Shown: positions 1-6,340 of the stretch, piece after piece
Layout: each line of letters begins with the position of its first letter
How positions within the stretch are numbered: position 1 is the first letter of the stretch
From: Candidatus Woesearchaeota archaeon
GTDB lineage: Archaea > Nanobdellota > Nanobdellia > Woesearchaeales > GCA-2686295
Length of the DNA stretch: 12,347 nt
Direction of reading: 5' to 3'
Assembly (NCBI GenBank): GCA_002686295.1
Contig: NZBB01000042.1
Coordinates: forward strand, 1-12,347
Made by a program: the position numbers and the translations under genes
The notes under the pieces: generated by a model
Databases searched by the model: none
The model's input: the letters and a program-made list of their open reading frames with translations, nothing else
Told to the model about the DNA's origin: nothing

Positions 1-1
1 A

Positions 2-1069
2 GATGATAAAAAATACTCTATAAGCGAACAAAAAAAAAATGCTGATAAACAAATTAAACAAGCAGAGGATGAAAGAACAAATATTGGAACTCAAAAAGAA
101 AAAATAAAGAAAGATATTGCTGACTTGAAGGAAAAGCAATCTAAATTCACAAATTTGATTGAAGATAAAATTTCTAAAATAATGCCTTCAAAAGTTAAGA
201 AAGAGAAAAATTCTCTGATGAAAACAGAGGATAAACTAAAGAAACTAGTTGAAGAATATGCTCCTAAAGCCGAAAAACTAAAAGCTGATATTGAAAAATT
301 AAAATTAGATAAAGCTGAAGCAAAACAATTGTTAAAAGATTCTGATTTGTTAAAAAAAACAAAAGAACAGCTTGAAAGAAAAGAATTAAAGTTGAAAAAA
401 GAGATTGAAAATCTTAAGTTAAAAGATTCTGAATTAGAAGAGAAAACAAACAATCTTGAGAATCTTGAAAAAAATCTTAAGAAAAGAGAAAGTTCTCTAA
501 AAGCCAGTATTACAAAGCTTAAAAATAAAGAAGAGAATCTGTTGGTAAGAGATAGAGAATTAAAAATAGAAGTAAAAGATTTAGAAACAAGAAAAAAAGG
601 GTTTGATTTGAGAGAATCAGAAGTTAAAGAGATGGAGACTTTCATTGTCGGAGAGCGTCAAGACTTGAAGGGAATAAAAGATGATGTTTTGTTTAGAGAA
701 GCAGAAGCAAGAAATAAACTTGAAGAAACAAAAGAGATAGCTAAAGAAATTCGGCGCGAAGAAATGAAGATAATAAGCGAAGGAAGGAAACTTGATTCTT
801 TAGGATTTGAAAAATATCTTCATGAAAAACCAGAAAAACCAGAAAAATCAACTTTAATTAATCCTGAACTCGAAGATTTCAATAAAAAGATTTCTCTTTG
901 CAGAGATATGATAAGCAACAGTCAACTTGTTGATGCAAAAAAATTATACAATGATATAAGACAGGGTTTTACAAGAACAAATATTAATCCTTCTCAGAAA
1001 GAAATAATTTTCAATTCTATAAGAGAATTATATGATGATATATATCTTGGTTTGATATCGAATTATTGA
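2..1069 (+). CDS. Coiled-coil protein, 5' end outside the window
   Basis: The reading frame is open from base 2 with no stop, so the gene begins upstream; 355 residues are visible. A TTG at 125 is not needed as a start. Almost the whole visible part is Lys/Glu/Leu-rich with heptad-like spacing, predicting a long alpha-helical coiled coil to about residue 275. The last 70 or so residues differ: LINPELEDFNKKISLCRDMI, then a second helix pair with LYNDI and IRELYDDIYL. This resembles short helical-hairpin C-terminal modules I associate with DPANN proteins; that is memory, not a search. No signal peptide or membrane segment is visible, but the N-terminus is missing. A structural or scaffolding role is possible; no enzymatic motif is seen. 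It ends 33 bp before the convergent rtcA. Confidence 0.85.
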   Translation, partial: DDKKYSISEQKKNADKQIKQAEDERTNIGTQKEKIKKDIADLKEKQSKFTNLIEDKISKIMPSKVKKEKNSLMKTEDKLKKLVEEYAPKAEKLKADIEKLKLDKAEAKQLLKDSDLLKKTKEQLERKELKLKKEIENLKLKDSELEEKTNNLENLEKNLKKRESSLKASITKLKNKEENLLVRDRELKIEVKDLETRKKGFDLRESEVKEMETFIVGERQDLKGIKDDVLFREAEARNKLEETKEIAKEIRREEMKIISEGRKLDSLGFEKYLHEKPEKPEKSTLINPELEDFNKKISLCRDMISNSQLVDAKKLYNDIRQGFTRTNINPSQKEIIFNSIRELYDDIYLGLISNY

Positions 1070-1091
1070 GAATTGTTGTGGAAAATCATAA

Positions 1092-1100
1092 TTTTTTTTT
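1092..1100 (+). terminator. T-run terminator of the coiled-coil gene
   Basis: Nine consecutive T residues lie 23 bp after the stop codon of the plus-strand gene, inside the 33-bp gap before the convergent rtcA stop. Archaeal termination typically uses such U-tracts without an obligatory hairpin, and no strong hairpin is seen here. Confidence 0.5.
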
Positions 1101-1102
1101 GT

Positions 1103-2131
1103 TTATTCAACCTCTATAAGATTTTTTGTTATTTTAAATTTTGTTTTTAAGAATTTTTTAGTTACATATATATTTGAATAGGTATGTTTTGTTATGTGGG
1201 ATGTTTTAATCTTTCCTTTTGTAACTCCTAACAACGGAATAATCTGATCTGCAAGATATTTATCAACGCATGCATCCGAGTTCATCTCTTTTTTAAGGTT
1301 TTCAGTAGCTTCCATACCAACATCCTCTGCTTTCTTACCTTTTTCTCCTAGAGAGTCTCCACCAAGAATAACTGGTTGTGAAAATTCAGAATCATTTTTA
1401 TTGTATAAGGCCCAGAGAGTTATTCCTGAGCCTGTGCTTGATGTATTACTGTACTGTCTTGCAATGTTTATTTCAACTCCAAGATTTGATAATAATACCT
1501 TTGCAGTTCTTGCCTGTCTATCAGCCACATCTTTAAGGTTTGAAGATGAATGAGAAACACCTCTAATTCTCAATAGTTTTTTTTTTTTAGTGAAATCTAT
1601 TCTTTCTAATGAATGAAACTTGTGGCTTTTAATTTTTACAATAACTTCTCCTGCCCCTTTAGGATAATACCCTCTCTTAACAGTTAATACTTGAATGTTT
1701 GCATATGTTCTAAAAATAGGAACTAAAACATTTGCAAAGTAGTCTATTGGCTGAGACCATTTAACATCTGTTCCTCCAACGAGTTTGATTGTTATTCTTT
1801 TTCCAGATAACATGCATGGAAGCATTAAAGATTGCAAGAGCAAAGTTATAGAACCAGCAGTTCCAACATCAATGCTTATACTTTTGTTCTTTATAATTCC
1901 AGGCGTGAATGTCAATCTTTCAGTACCTACTTCATAATCAGTTATAGTACAGCCAGATAATTCTTTTAAAGCATTTATAGAATGTAAATGTTGAGCTTTT
2001 AAGCCAGGAGTTGGTCTGCCTTTTCTTATATTTTTTATCTCGAAAGGCTTGCCTGTCAAAGTGCTAAGAGCAAGTGCCTGCCTAAGAATTGCACCTCCTC
2101 CTTCACCATGAGAACCATCAAGTTTTATCAT
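1103..2131 (-). CDS. rtcA: RNA 3'-terminal phosphate cyclase
   Basis: RtcA converts an RNA 3'-phosphate to a 2',3'-cyclic phosphate, using ATP through a covalent enzyme-AMP intermediate, in RNA end repair or processing. The 342-residue product has the family's usual archaeal length. The N-terminus carries the signature DGSHGEGGGAILRQALALS (residues 5-23). Other family blocks follow: RPTPGLKAQH, DVGTAGSITLLLQ and GTDVKWSQP. The C-terminal KHTYSNIYVTKKFL aligns with the block holding the adenylated histidine in E. coli RtcA (His309), which makes His316 the likely nucleophile. The ATG at 2131 is supported by the N-terminal motif and by a TATA-like box about 27 bp upstream. The gene stands alone on the minus strand, divergent from the pilin-like gene. 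No RtcB or RtcR is visible here. Confidence 0.96.
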   Translation of the reverse strand: MIKLDGSHGEGGGAILRQALALSTLTGKPFEIKNIRKGRPTPGLKAQHLHSINALKELSGCTITDYEVGTERLTFTPGIIKNKSISIDVGTAGSITLLLQSLMLPCMLSGKRITIKLVGGTDVKWSQPIDYFANVLVPIFRTYANIQVLTVKRGYYPKGAGEVIVKIKSHKFHSLERIDFTKKKKLLRIRGVSHSSSNLKDVADRQARTAKVLLSNLGVEINIARQYSNTSSTGSGITLWALYNKNDSEFSQPVILGGDSLGEKGKKAEDVGMEATENLKKEMNSDACVDKYLADQIIPLLGVTKGKIKTSHITKHTYSNIYVTKKFLKTKFKITKNLIEVE

Positions 2132-2215
2132 TAAGAAAAATTAATTGCTTTATGTTTAAAAAGATTTTTTAAAAAAGAAAATTTTTTAAACTCGCATATT
2201 TTAAGAAAGAGTATT
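2132..2215. promoter_or_regulatory. Divergent promoter region, rtcA / pilin-like gene
   Basis: This 84-bp gap between two divergent ATGs holds two TATA-like boxes. GTTTAAAAA at 2154-2162 (TTTTTAAAC on the minus strand) is centred 27 bp from the rtcA ATG. TTTTTTAAA at 2182-2190 is centred about 29 bp from the plus-strand ATG at 2216. Archaeal TATA centres usually lie 25-30 bp before the transcription start, so both transcripts are expected to start at or within a few bases of the start codon. Confidence 0.6.
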
Positions 2216-2614
2216 ATGAATAAAAAGGGGCAGGTTTGGTCTATTGATTTAATTGTTGGTTTACTAATCTTTGTTCTAGTGATAGTTATATTTTATTCCC
2301 TCTTGGGCGAGAATAAAGAATCTAAAATCGTTTCTTATACTAAAAGTGCTGACATTACAACTGAAAGACTGTTTGATGAAGGATTAGTTGATGAAAATAC
2401 AGGAGAGTTTAATGAAACAATTTTTTCAGAGCTTAGTGAAATGAACTATGATGAGTTAAAAGAATCTTTAGGCATCTCAGGAGATTTTTGTCTTTTCATA
2501 GAAACAACTGATGATCCTCCAAAACTTTTGATGATTAATAATTTAACTGGGTTAGGTAGTTCAGACTTCACTATTAGTGGTTATCCTTGTGGGGAAGAAA
2601 TTTTATCACCATGA
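2216..2614 (+). CDS. Pilin-like protein with class III signal peptide
   Basis: The 132-residue product starts MNKKGQVWSIDLIVGLLIFV. A basic head ending KKG is followed by Gln6 and a hydrophobic helix at about residues 10-30. This fits the archaeal prepilin (class III) signal cut by a PibD/FlaK-type peptidase after Gly5. The remaining hundred residues are acidic and hydrophilic, with two Cys (in GDFCLF and GYPCGE) that could form a disulfide outside the cell. It is probably an envelope or pilus-like subunit; no assembly ATPase or platform protein is visible here, so the specific machine is unknown. The stop overlaps the next gene's ATG (ATGA at 2611-2614), so the two are probably translationally coupled. 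A TATA-like box at 2182-2190 suggests a leaderless mRNA. Confidence 0.8.
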   Translation: MNKKGQVWSIDLIVGLLIFVLVIVIFYSLLGENKESKIVSYTKSADITTERLFDEGLVDENTGEFNETIFSELSEMNYDELKESLGISGDFCLFIETTDDPPKLLMINNLTGLGSSDFTISGYPCGEEILSP

Positions 2615-3087
2615 TAAATGGGTTTCTTATATCGATAATTTGTTTTTTAGGATTATTTATTGGTTTGTTCATAGCTTCAAAAACAGAAGAAGAATTAAAA
2701 TCAGGAAAGAAATACTTTATTCTACTGCAGAAATCATTTTTTATATTAATTGTTTTCTTTGTTCTTTATGAATATAACTTTCTTTTTCTAGGAATAATCC
2801 TACTTGTGATGTTGTCATTGTTTTTTTTTTGGACTAAGAGAGATTTTCATAAGCAAATGTATTTTGTCTTAGCTTTTGGTTTGTTTGCAAGCTTTAATAA
2901 TAATTCAATAACTATTCCTTTGCTTGTTTTCTTTTTTGGATTATTGACAGGCACATTATTTTTTATTAACTATAAAAAAAAGAATTTAATTGTTTTAGCA
3001 AAAAAACTATTCTTCAAATATTATTTTTTTATTTTAATAATGATAAGTCTTTTTATTTTAGAATATTTTGTTGAATTAATTTTATAA
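2611..3087 (+). CDS. Polytopic membrane protein, function unknown
   Basis: The product of 158 residues is dominated by hydrophobic stretches. Approximate membrane segments are residues 5-23, 43-53, 57-75, 83-96, 101-120 and 135-156, separated by short Lys-rich loops. I chose the ATG at 2611 over an in-frame TTG at 2587 because it forms the 4-nt ATGA overlap with the preceding pilin-like gene and puts the first helix right at the N-terminus. I recognise no family. The coupling suggests that it works with the secreted partner, for example as a membrane anchor or assembly factor, which is inference only. The body is very rich in TTT and ATT codons, as expected for a membrane protein in an AT-rich genome. 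Confidence 0.8.
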   Translation: MINGFLISIICFLGLFIGLFIASKTEEELKSGKKYFILLQKSFFILIVFFVLYEYNFLFLGIILLVMLSLFFFWTKRDFHKQMYFVLAFGLFASFNNNSITIPLLVFFFGLLTGTLFFINYKKKNLIVLAKKLFFKYYFFILIMISLFILEYFVELIL

Positions 3088-3111
3088 ACAGAAAGGGTTT
3101 ATTATTTTTTT

Positions 3112-3756
3112 ATGAAAAAAATTCTTACTGGTGATGGTTCTTTCACTTTTTTGAATGAAGAATTTAAAGAAGTTTATCATTCTATATCTGGAGCAGAGGA
3201 AGAGGCTGTCAAGAAGTATGCTGCGCCGACAAATATTTTTGAATTAGCTAAAAAAGGAAGAATCAGAATACTTGATATTTGCTTTGGAATGGGCTATAAT
3301 TCTTCTGCAGCAATTGATATTGCTTTAAATTCAAATCCAGAATGCAGAATAGACATTATTGGTTTAGAAAAAGACAAGAGTTTGTTAAATTCGCTTAAAG
3401 ATTTGAAACCAAAGTTTAAGAATTATGACATTATAAGAAACATAAAAAATGATTTTTATAAAGACTCTAATGTTGATCTGAGAATATTATTTGGCGACGC
3501 TGTTGAAACAATTAAAAAAGTTGAAGGTTTATTTGATGTTTGTTTTTTAGATCCTTTCTCTCCAAGAAAACTTCCTTCTTTGTGGACTCAAAATTTTTTT
3601 AAAGATATTTCCTCAAAGTTGAAAACAGGGGGTGTTTTAGCAACTTTTTCATGTGCAACTCATGTAAGAATTAATCTTGTAAGAGCAGGTTTTGATGTAA
3701 AAGATGGGCCCTGCATAGGAAGAAGAGCTCCTTCAACTATTGCTGTTAAACTATGA
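3112..3756 (+). CDS. Stand-alone MnmC2-type tRNA methyltransferase
   Basis: The product (214 residues) belongs to the DUF752/MnmC methyltransferase family (COG4121), which in bacteria methylates the 5-aminomethyl group of wobble uridine 34 in tRNA using S-adenosylmethionine. The family blocks are in order: TGDGSFTFLNEEFKEVYHS (residues 6-24) with SGAEEE after it; the SAM-binding loop ILDICFGMGYN (53-63); the acidic end of strand 2 in GLEKD (84-88); FGDA (127-130); the catalytic-site block FLDPFSPRKLPSLWT (145-159); and LATFSCATHVRINLVRAGF (176-194). The FAD oxidase domain of E. coli MnmC is absent, as in stand-alone forms such as Aquifex. The true archaeal substrate is uncertain because archaeal U34 chemistry largely starts from Elp3. 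The gene begins 24 bp after the membrane-protein gene and overlaps the convergent nuclease by 6 nt. Confidence 0.9.
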   Translation: MKKILTGDGSFTFLNEEFKEVYHSISGAEEEAVKKYAAPTNIFELAKKGRIRILDICFGMGYNSSAAIDIALNSNPECRIDIIGLEKDKSLLNSLKDLKPKFKNYDIIRNIKNDFYKDSNVDLRILFGDAVETIKKVEGLFDVCFLDPFSPRKLPSLWTQNFFKDISSKLKTGGVLATFSCATHVRINLVRAGFDVKDGPCIGRRAPSTIAVKL

Positions 3757-4404
3757 TTTCATATCGTTCCATTTGCAATAATTACATCCTTCATTTTTAT
3801 CAGGAATTTCTCCAGACAGAGTTTTTATTGCTTCATTAAACAAGTTCTCAGCATTTTCAACAGAGACATTCATTTTCACAGGAATTTTCTTCTGAATTAA
3901 GGATTCATCATTTAGTTTTGTGGGAATGTAAAATAATAAATAAGCATAATCTTCTGTTTCAAAACCTTCTTTTCTTAACAAAAAATTGTATATGTCCATT
4001 TGGTGCTGATAATATTTTGTGCTGTCATCTTTTAATTCATATCCACGAGTTTTATAATCTAAAACAACAAGTTTTTCATCCTTAACCAACAAGTCATCAA
4101 TTGCACCTCTTAGAATATTCTCTTTATCATCTTTCCATATCAATCCTTTACGCCAGTTTCTCCAAAGATTCAAATTATCAATGTTTTCATATAATGAGTG
4201 TCCTTTAATATTTGAGATATCACGCGGTTGTTCTCCTTTTTCTCTGTATTTATCAAACTGTTCTTTTATCAAAATGTCGATTTTCGAACCTAAGCTTGGA
4301 AAAGGACCTGAAGGTCTTTTAATATTTTTGTTTTTTAACAGCCAGAAGCACCTATAACATTCATTGTAAATGCTTAGAGTTGAAGGAGATAAAGAGTAAG
4401 GCAT
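3751..4404 (-). CDS. Four-Cys PD-(D/E)XK nuclease (Cas4/RecB-like)
   Basis: The product (217 residues from this start) is a RecB/Cas4-like member of the PD-(D/E)XK superfamily. An N-terminal SPSTLSIYNECYRCFWL is followed by GAIDDLL (Asp103), LVVLDYKTRG (Asp116 and Lys118, the D-x-K core) and QMDIY (Gln135...Tyr139, the QxxxY motif). The protein ends with GCNYCKW. Cys16, Cys19, Cys207 and Cys210 could hold a 4Fe-4S cluster as in Cas4 and AddB, although the 2+2 spacing differs from the Cas4 1+3 pattern. I chose the ATG at 4404 because a TATA-like box (4426-4434) lies 26 bp upstream; an in-frame ATG at 4410 adds only Met-Phe. No CRISPR array or cas gene is present, so a general DNA-repair role is more likely than adaptation. 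Confidence 0.85.
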   Translation of the reverse strand: MPYSLSPSTLSIYNECYRCFWLLKNKNIKRPSGPFPSLGSKIDILIKEQFDKYREKGEQPRDISNIKGHSLYENIDNLNLWRNWRKGLIWKDDKENILRGAIDDLLVKDEKLVVLDYKTRGYELKDDSTKYYQHQMDIYNFLLRKEGFETEDYAYLLFYIPTKLNDESLIQKKIPVKMNVSVENAENLFNEAIKTLSGEIPDKNEGCNYCKWNDMKS

Positions 4405-4425
4405 AAACATTGGTAATTAGCAAGA

Positions 4426-4445
4426 TTATAAAAAAGTTATTAAAA
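4426..4445. promoter_or_regulatory. Back-to-back TATA boxes, nuclease and tRNA-Arg
   Basis: TTATAAAAA at 4426-4434 (TTTTTATAA on the minus strand) is centred 26 bp from the nuclease ATG at 4404. TTATTAAAA at 4437-4445 on the plus strand is centred 29 bp before the first base of the tRNA. The two promoters are nearly adjacent, so TBP binding at one could interfere with the other. Confidence 0.5.
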
Positions 4446-4469
4446 CAAAACATTTTATTAAGTCGTTAT

Positions 4470-4573
4470 GCCTGTATGGTGTAGTCTGGACAACAAAAAG
4501 CTAACTTTTTGTGAGGCAAATAGCATTTAAGCTTGCGGAGCTTACGACCCGAGTTCAAATCTCGGTACAGGCA
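4470..4573 (+). tRNA. tRNA-Arg(GCG) with an intron in the D-stem
   Basis: The acceptor strands GCCTGTA (4470-4476) and TACAGGC (4566-4572) pair perfectly with discriminator A; no CCA is encoded. The T-arm CCGAG-TTCAAAT-CTCGG is perfect. The gene is 104 nt, about 30 too long. Removing 4496-4525 gives a 74-nt cloverleaf with D-stem GTGT/ACAT, anticodon stem TAAGC/GCTTA and loop TTGCGGA, which gives anticodon GCG, with U33, G37 and the A20 typical of tRNA-Arg. The intron therefore falls in the 3' strand of the D-stem, a non-canonical position. Its exact ends are ambiguous (22/23 to 24/25) because CA occurs at both boundaries. I see no textbook bulge-helix-bulge; CAAAAAG/CTTTTTG can form a hairpin across the 5' splice site. 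An alternative splice giving anticodon TGC (Ala) lacks G3:U70 and is less likely. Confidence 0.85.
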
Positions 4574-4578
4574 TATTA

Positions 4579-4585
4579 TTTTTTT
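4579..4585 (+). terminator. T-run after tRNA-Arg
   Basis: Seven T residues, then C and four more T, begin 6 nt after the tRNA 3' end, consistent with U-tract termination. The rest of the stretch up to 4739 is T/G-rich, has no convincing reading frame on either strand, and is probably just the 3' flank of the minus-strand beta-propeller gene. Confidence 0.5.
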
Positions 4586-4739
4586 CTTTTGAATAAAGTC
4601 ATATTTTGAATGAATAGAACGTTTCATTTTAGTAGCTTCTATTTCTTGTAATGTTTTGGTTTTTGTTTGTGGTTTTTTGTTTTGTACATCAAGTAATGTT
4701 TATATTATGAAATGTGGTTTTTGGTTTGTTATTGGAGTT

Positions 4740-5873
4740 TTATAATTGTTTTTCTTTAACATCAAATATGCTTACTGTGGCATTTCCTTGGTTTGTAACC
4801 CATAATTGTTTTGTTTTGTAATTATAAGCTGCTCCGACTGGTTTGTATAATGATTTTATTCTTTGTTCAACAGCCATGCTTTTTGTGTTTATGAGTACAA
4901 CTTCGTTTCTACTATATGAATCTGCAAACAAGTATTTGAAGTTAGGAGTTGCTGTAATTGTTCTAATTTGTCCACCGATTTTCACTTCGTCTTCTATTGT
5001 TTTCTTCTCAACATCAAATTGCCTAATATACCCGTCTCCGTGAAAGCCAACATACATTGATTCTCCTTTTTTATCAATTAATATGTGCCTAGGATTTTTT
5101 CCAACATTTTTAATATCAAATATTTTTTTCATTGTATAAACTTCAAACACGCTTATTGTGTGACTAAAAAAATTTGCTACAAATCCTATTTTTGAATTGT
5201 TGGTAAAAGCAATTCCTCTTGGTGCATAACCTGTGTTTATTGAACCATAGTTCTTTCCTGTTTCAGAATCTATAAATGAAACTGTTCCCGAATCCCAGTT
5301 TGCTACACAAATCCTTTGGCCATCAGGTGTTAGTTTTATTATTTTTGGAGTTTTACCTGTTTTAATAAATGGTAGATTTATTATTTTTTTTTGTCCTGCA
5401 AGAAGGTTTTTCAAGGTTGCTTTCTTTGTTCCTGTTTGTTTTTTCAAAGAAAGAAGTTCTCCTTTTGTATCTTGCACTATTATTCCATTTGCATTATGCA
5501 GTGAAGTCCATAGTCTTTGTCCTTCATGACTAAAGCAGCTTTCTACAGGTTTTTCTTCAAATGAGTTGTATTGTTCTTTTTTATCATATAATTTTATAAG
5601 TGTTTTTTCATAATTTATTGTTTGCTCTAAAGAATGATTTTTTGCATCAAACACCCATGTGCTACAATCTTTGAGATTATTAATATGTGCTTTCTTCATA
5701 TCAGGACTAAATACTATTGATTTAGGAGAATTTCCAGTATTTATTTTATTATTCAACATCATCTCAATGTCGACTGAATTCACATAGTCCTCTAAAGTAG
5801 AGCTCATCATTTTTGGGTTTGCAGTCATTAAGCTTAGTAGTGTGCTTTTCTTGATGAAATCTCTTCTGTTCAT
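4740..5873 (-). CDS. YVTN-type beta-propeller protein, Tat-like N-terminus
   Basis: The product (377 residues) begins MNRRDFIKKSTLLSLMTA, matching the twin-arginine motif (R3 R4 x F x K). The hydrophobic part is short and no clear signal-peptidase site is seen, so export by Tat is likely but not certain. From about residue 45 it is a chain of beta-propeller blades with the recurring pattern of G/N-x-P-x-x-I then x-x-V-A-N then V-S-F-I-D. Examples are GKTPKIIKLTPDGQRICVAN (173-192), TGYAPRGIAFTNN (214-226), VGKNPRHILIDKKGESMYVG (257-276) and LYKPVGAAYNYKTKQLWVTN (342-361). Six or seven blades would fit the length. Such proteins act as extracellular binding or scaffold modules; no catalytic site is visible. 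A TATA-like box centred 27 bp upstream and a divergent regulator suggest regulated expression. Confidence 0.88.
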   Translation of the reverse strand: MNRRDFIKKSTLLSLMTANPKMMSSTLEDYVNSVDIEMMLNNKINTGNSPKSIVFSPDMKKAHINNLKDCSTWVFDAKNHSLEQTINYEKTLIKLYDKKEQYNSFEEKPVESCFSHEGQRLWTSLHNANGIIVQDTKGELLSLKKQTGTKKATLKNLLAGQKKIINLPFIKTGKTPKIIKLTPDGQRICVANWDSGTVSFIDSETGKNYGSINTGYAPRGIAFTNNSKIGFVANFFSHTISVFEVYTMKKIFDIKNVGKNPRHILIDKKGESMYVGFHGDGYIRQFDVEKKTIEDEVKIGGQIRTITATPNFKYLFADSYSRNEVVLINTKSMAVEQRIKSLYKPVGAAYNYKTKQLWVTNQGNATVSIFDVKEKQL

Positions 5874-5895
5874 ATTTTTTGGTGTTATTGAGATG

Positions 5896-6014
5896 TTTTT
5901 AAAACTATACCAAATCGATAAATTTAAAAAGAAAAAACAAATTCCAATATATACATTAATAAATATGTTATAGTTAATATGTTTTTCATTACATATAAAT
6001 ATTTAAACATATTA
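5896..6014. promoter_or_regulatory. Divergent promoter with inverted-repeat operator
   Basis: On the minus strand a TATA-like GTTTTAAAAA (5896-5905) is centred about 27 bp from the beta-propeller ATG. On the plus strand TATAAATATTTAAA (5994-6007) precedes the regulator ATG at 6038. Flanking or overlapping that TATA is a perfect 10-bp inverted repeat, TAATATGTTT (5975-5984) and AAACATATTA (6005-6014), with centres 30 bp apart. A related AATATGTTA lies at 5962-5970. The repeat sits where a bound winged-helix dimer would block the regulator's own promoter. Binding is inference; AT-richness raises the chance of accidental repeats. Confidence 0.5.
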
Positions 6015-6037
6015 CATCATAATGTTTTCGGTAAATA

Positions 6038-6310
6038 ATGGCTAGAAATAAAAAAGTATTTAACATATTTTTTCGGGAGAAACCGGCAATGATGCTTGTT
6101 ACTCTATTAAATAAAAGCCATGATATATACGCTTCTTTACTCGCTAAAACAATTGATTGTACATATAGTCATGTGGTTAAGATTCTTCAAGCGATGAACC
6201 GCGCAGGATTAGTTAGTTTTGAGAAACAGGGAAGACTAAAAGTATTAACACTTACTGATAAAGGAAAGAAAATTGCCAAAAATATAGACGACATTAGAAA
6301 TAGATTGTGA
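6038..6310 (+). CDS. Small winged-helix transcription regulator
   Basis: This 90-residue protein consists of one winged helix-turn-helix domain. IYASLLAKTID (30-40) is the helix before the turn, YSHVVKILQAMNRAGLV (43-59) is the likely recognition helix, and FEKQGRLKVLTLTDKGKKIA (61-80) forms the beta-wing and closing helix, as in MarR/ArsR-like archaeal regulators. No ligand-binding domain or metal-binding cysteine cluster is present (a single Cys41). The gene is divergent from the beta-propeller gene and has an inverted repeat over its promoter, so autoregulation and control of the neighbour are reasonable guesses. It ends 30 bp before the convergent rimK-like gene. Confidence 0.9.
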   Translation: MARNKKVFNIFFREKPAMMLVTLLNKSHDIYASLLAKTIDCTYSHVVKILQAMNRAGLVSFEKQGRLKVLTLTDKGKKIAKNIDDIRNRL

Positions 6311-6340
6311 TTTTTCTTCATTAAATCTTTTTGAACTTTT

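Noticed and set aside
91..645. A 184-residue minus-strand frame rich in Ser and Phe
   Set aside because: It is the antisense shadow of a Lys/Glu-rich coiled-coil gene; Ser/Phe/Leu richness is what the complement of AAA/GAA codons gives.
3751..4404. Cas4 in a CRISPR adaptation module
   Set aside because: No repeats, cas1 or cas2 lie in the window, and the cysteine layout differs from Cas4.
4470..4573. tRNA-Ala(TGC) or a type II tRNA at this locus
   Set aside because: The TGC reading needs splicing at 31/32 and lacks the G3:U70 pair of alanine tRNAs. A type II reading leaves no anticodon loop with U33.
4574..4739. A small gene in the T/G-rich stretch between tRNA-Arg and the beta-propeller gene
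   Set aside because: The longest ATG frame I find by eye is about 13 codons (from 4610), and no promoter or conserved motif is visible.
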